From: Ignelater luminosus
Lineage: Eukaryota > Arthropoda > Insecta > Coleoptera > Elateridae
Assembly (NCBI GenBank): GCA_011009095.1
Contig: VTPC01007054.1
Coordinates: 109,628-173,627, forward strand
Length of the DNA stretch: 64,000 bases
Reading direction: 5' to 3'
In this document: in pieces, positions 59,875-64,000 of the stretch
Position numbering within the stretch: position 1 is the stretch's first letter
Layout: every line of letters starts with the position of its first letter
The notes under the pieces: generated by a model
What the model saw: the letters and a program-made list of their open reading frames with translations, nothing else
Told to the model about the DNA's origin: nothing
Databases searched by the model: none
Position numbers and translations under genes: made by a program

Positions 59875-62100
59875 TTTTGTTGCACCTGCATCAAAACTAG
59901 TCTAGTGTAGAGAGATCTGTTGGCTACTAAGGATGTAACACCAATTAGTAATTAATTTTTGGTATAAATAAATAACGAAATTAACAAACTTTCAATACTT
60001 AATCTCAGTAAGATAGATATTTTCAGGTGAAGTGAACGTGTGGTAACGTGCACGATTTTGCCAAAATCGACTGTAATAGATATTGAAGTAACAAAGAAAA
60101 GATATATTGGTTTATCGTAGTAGTAGATTTTGAAAAAAGAACTTATTGCCCAAAAATGTAATGGAAATATTACAATTTGTGGCAAATAAAGGATAAATGG
60201 AAGAATGAGGAAAGAACATACCTCAGGAATGTACTGTCATCAGAGATTAGAAATGTTTGTGACATACCTCACCTTTTTTTCCAAAGCATTCCTACGTCTA
60301 TCTGCAATAGCTTGGTTTTTAACCACTCGATTGCAACAATGAATTGAAAAATTTGAATTGTCACAACCCTACCATTTCCTGCGTGTCGGTATATTTTTCC
60401 ATACACTTTTTTCTATTTGCATTTTCTGCAATCAAAATAAACTTCTTTGACTTGATCCCGTCCATTTTATTCTTTGATTTAAGTTTATTTCCAAAGAAAG
60501 TTATAACAAAGTTTAATTTTCTCAGAGTTATTTTGAACGCTGTCACCAGTTTGCATTTCTTTATTATGATTACGTCAAAATGTGATTTGCCATCAAGGTT
60601 CTATTTTTATTGCTTGTAGCTAAATTTTTTAAGGTTTATGTTATACCTATACATCTAACGTAAGAGTAGAAATTATTTTATGTTTTTACGGGTAAAATAA
60701 GATGATTTAACCTAATGAAAAATTTTTGTTCGGTTTATACTGAAGTGTTTATTTCATTAATTTTCAGAACGTTTATTATTATTGTTTAGTGTTATTTTAT
60801 AAACTTTATTGTACTTGAATTTAGGAGTAGAGGAATGTCACGTATTGTGTGAGAATTAACGTCATTTGGCCCATTGAGAGGTTTTATACTAAAGTGATTT
60901 TTCGCCTGTTTTGTTAATAATACAAATTAAAAAGATTAAATGTTGTTTATTTGCAATATTATCGTTTAAAATATTTTTCTTTATTCACTCACGCGACATA
61001 TTATGTGAACTGCCATCAGATAGTTCTCCTGGCTTCTAGTAATACACTACCTTATCTCATTTTCCCTGTAGCAATTATATTTCCTCAATGAATCCCGCTG
61101 ATTTTTTAAGATACTGAATCACTTAGAAAACTAATAAGCGAAAGACAAAAGCATTCCATTACTACTGTTCTACTAACCATTAGAGGACTTCTGAGCATCA
61201 CCTAGCCTAGTACACAAACGATTTTTTAAATTTTGGTTCCAATGGTCAATCCACTTCAGAAGATTACAAAGCTATCATTAAACTTCTAGAAAAATACTTT
61301 CAAATGACTATTCTTAATTATTACAACATATTACCCAAGTATAATTTACAATTACAGGAGAAGTTATCAAATTTATGTCTGATTTCTTGGAAAACTTCAT
61401 ATCTGCTTCTGCACAAATTTGACGATTAGATGTTACGGCAAAAGTTATCACACTGAAGCAGTTTATATCTCCTTTTATATCGCTATCAGGATCTCTAGGA
61501 AAATTGTTATTTTTATTGTTTTTTAGCAGAAACACTTTAAGATTATCTTCGTCTGATTTAATAAAAGACATTATTACAGGTATTACTCAAATCAAATTAT
61601 TCAATACGGTCGGTTTAAAATGGAATTACTTAGTTTTTTATCTTAAGCCCAAAACACATGTCTTGTGACGTACAGAGTATTATTTTTTAAATGTTTGATT
61701 TTAGGTAAAAAAAAATAGATATTACTTTGAAATTGCTTCATAAACAATATAATTTTCAGAAAAGAAAGTGACTTTATTGTATGGTATAGAATTGTCCCTG
61801 GAAGATCAACAGTTAGAAACAGCAAATTCTATGTCATATGATATTTTAAAATTCTACGATATCGGGTGCAAGATCTTGAGGAGTCGATTTTAAGAAAGTT
61901 CTATTTATCTTGTTTAGTCATAGTCATCAGAAAACAATTCAATACATGTAGTTATTAATAGTTCTAAAACACAATGTATTTATATGTCAATTTTCATCGA
62001 GAAGATGCTTGTTAGTGAATGGACTCTACTTACAAACATACATAAATCACTAGTCAGCTAACTTTACACATACCTTAACACCTAACTTACACAAGATGAG
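59875..62100. other. AT-rich spacer
   Basis: No gene or element recognised. Several short open frames lack motifs. Confidence 0.35.
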
Positions 62101-62107
62101 TTACTGA

Positions 62108-63058
62108 CAGTGATGGATTTAGGCTTAGGCCCGTGAACCCCGGGCCTAGGACGGCAAGATTTGAGGGGCGCCAAAATCTGAGGCCCAGCAAAATTCGAAA
62201 TTCATGGAGTTTCCCGGTGACTCTATGAAAGAATTTTAGAGATGTTTAACTTAACATGGTTAAGTATCTAATTATTGAAATTAAAAAAATATTAATTGAC
62301 GAATTGAAAATTCCGGTAATTATAAAAATATAAAAAAATTTAATAGATTTTTTCTCAACTCTTTAACTTCTGCCACAGCAATTGGTTTTTTAAATTTTTA
62401 TTATTATACAGGATGTCCCGTAAATGATGATAAAGCTTTAGATAGCAGACAACGTACTTAGATTTGTCTCACGAACCAAAAACTTGGCAAGGCAAATACA
62501 AAATTATTCGAATACAGGAACCAAAGTATCGCAAGAAATCAAAGATTTATCAGTTTTATTACAGTGATAATGAACCATAAAATTGTCAAAACTTGAAAGA
62601 ATTTCTGGCAACTAATTTCATCGAATTTATCAGTACAAACAAGATTTGCATGTTTGTCATATCTGTTTTTTAGTAAGAATTCAATTTTTAACAGCATCTT
62701 CAAAAAGAAAAATATAAAAGTTCTGTTGGTTCTGTGCTTTATCAAGGGTAATTGTTGTTTCAACAAATTTATTTATTGAATTGGTAATGGCTTCGTTTGG
62801 ATTCGATTCTTTGATTTCTGTTTATTTAGTGTTAAAGATGTTAACTTCTGATCACTTGCACAAGAAAACTAAGCTGAGGAGAAATTTTCCTTTTACAGAT
62901 TTGCAATAAGCACTCATAGAAGAAGATGTTTACCTGAAGCTTTATTTTCATTTACGGGACACCCTGTATATTTTATATACACTTTTAAAAAACAAAAAGG
63001 GCGCCATATCAAAATAGACCTAGGGCGGAATCAAACCTAAATCCGTTTCTGGCTACTG
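62108..63058. mobile_element. hAT-like non-autonomous element with a nested insertion
   Basis: The left end reads CAGTGATGGATTTAGG and the right end, inverted, reads CAGTAGCCAGAAACGGATTTAGG. Both continue into a GGGCGCC-containing region. CAG-starting ends with GGATTTAGG are typical of hAT elements. The flanking 8-mers agree at only 5 of 8 positions, so the target duplication is decayed or the ends are slightly misplaced. There is no transposase. Confidence 0.55.
62409..62966. mobile_element. TA-flanked inverted-repeat element nested in the hAT-like element
   Basis: The ends CAGGATGTCCCGTAAATGA (left) and CAGGGTGTCCCGTAAATGA (right, inverted) match over about 33 bp. TA is at 62407-62408 and 62967-62968. 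It is 558 bp without coding capacity and interrupts the hAT-like element. Confidence 0.8.
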
Positions 63059-63059
63059 A

Positions 63060-64000
63060 TTATTAAATATGTACATACCTATTACCTCTTTATTAAATCT
63101 TGTTTATTAATTTACAGAAAATCCATCAAAATCCCTTGCATAACTTTAAAGGAATGTCTTTTTTATGTATAAATATGTTTTTTAAGTGTTTTGTTTTATT
63201 CACGAATCTGTTTGTTCAGCATTTGTCACTCCTGTGTAGTAGCTATTCTATTTAAATTTTCGCAAATAGATAATATAATCTATTATATTAGAAGGATTTC
63301 GTTAGTGTATTGTTTAAACGATTAGTGCTTGTGTTTAAAATAGTTGTCCCTGTTTTCACTAATATTATAAAGTTAGGATTATTATTTATTTAGATTAAAT
63401 TCTAAATAAACACTCATTTTTTTATTGCCGTCTTTATAAGCAAGTTATAACCCAATAACTTTTTATTTTGAAGACTTTTTGAAATCAATCTTTTTCGTTT
63501 TTTTTTTATTCGATTTTTCATTGTTTAATTTTTTATAGTACAGTGCTTTTCAAAGTTAACTAAATATTCCAAACTCAATAAATTACCACATTTTAATCGA
63601 GATAATCTTTCTCTTCTTGTATAAAACAATAAAAATATCGATTGTGACTTACTAACTACTATTGAAATAGAAACTATAGTTTGCTAATCCAAAAAATCTA
63701 AATCATCTTCTGATTCCATCTTCAAGGGTTCTATTGAATTTTTAATATTCTCAAAAGTATTAGTCCAGATTGGACCTCTAATCCAGGAAACTTTTTTTTA
63801 TCACACCACAGCTGCATCCACTTCCTAGTAGGCCATATTTTTAAAGATATAAATTGATTTCTTTAAATTCGTGTTAAGCAAACTTAACAGACCTAGGCTC
63901 TCTTTGATAAATCCCTTTTTAAAACAACCCCAAAAATATTCTTCAAATATAAAATTGTGTAGTCATCTTTTTATATTTACTAGTTAGAGTATTGCCGAAC
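63060..64000. other. AT-rich end of window
   Basis: No gene is firmly supported. On the minus strand about 63685-63790 reads as a plausible peptide end (WIRGPIWTNTFENIKNSIEP, then SEDDLDFLD and a stop), which could be the last exon of a gene continuing out of view or a TE piece. I do not recognise it. Confidence 0.25.

Overview
The window looks like a piece of an AT-rich insect genome, perhaps a beetle, although the order is a guess. The evidence is eukaryotic: short GT-AG introns, small secreted single-domain von Willebrand factor C (SVWC) proteins typical of arthropods, and insect-type mariner, Harbinger, Ginger, LINE and Penelope elements. There are no operons, bacterial genes, rRNA, recognisable tRNA or CRISPR arrays.

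The only convincing host genes are five SVWC paralogues, all on the minus strand: 8142-8603, 18082-18556, 24683-25293, 31402-31977 and 38169-38612. Each has three exons with introns in phase 1 and phase 2. Exon 1 encodes a signal peptide and a short linker, exon 2 carries cysteines 1-3, and exon 3 carries cysteines 4-8. The predicted products are 102-111 residues long. At least three dead relatives lie among them: an exon 3 at 7089-7191, a whole gene at 20265-20642 whose exon 1 continues at 23755-23805 on the far side of a LINE insertion, and an exon 1 at 30559-30651. This is a tandem family undergoing birth and death. Genes 3 and 4 share a promoter block with identical spacing to the start codon, and a diverged version lies upstream of the 30.6 kb relic.

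Most of the rest is transposable element. From left to right I see: an RT relic (60-640); a Tc1/mariner-superfamily relic (2.8-3.3 kb); an intact DD41D transposon (5159-6463); a LINE relic (11.7-12.7 kb); a dead repeated Cys-rich gene split by a mariner and a Harbinger derivative (14.3-17.15 kb); a LINE carrying two inverted-repeat elements (20.6-23.75 kb); a degenerate TIR element (26591-28255); a second LINE (29.06-30.5 kb); a Penelope fragment with a hammerhead-like motif (33.2-34.1 kb); a 1 kb foldback (34.6-35.6 kb); a LINE relic and a tandem/inverted repeat cluster (35.7-37.5 kb); a Mos1-like mariner with one nonsense codon (41260-42544); a long LINE with ORF1, endonuclease and RT (47.4-51 kb); a Ginger1-like integrase transposon (52516-54511); a foldback element split by a 5'-truncated LINE (56.6-59.9 kb); and a hAT-like element with a nested TIR element (62.1-63.1 kb).

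The intervening stretches are AT-rich and hold nothing I can name. Exon boundaries were read by eye from splice sites and alignment among the paralogues. TE family names rest on motif recognition, not on database searches.
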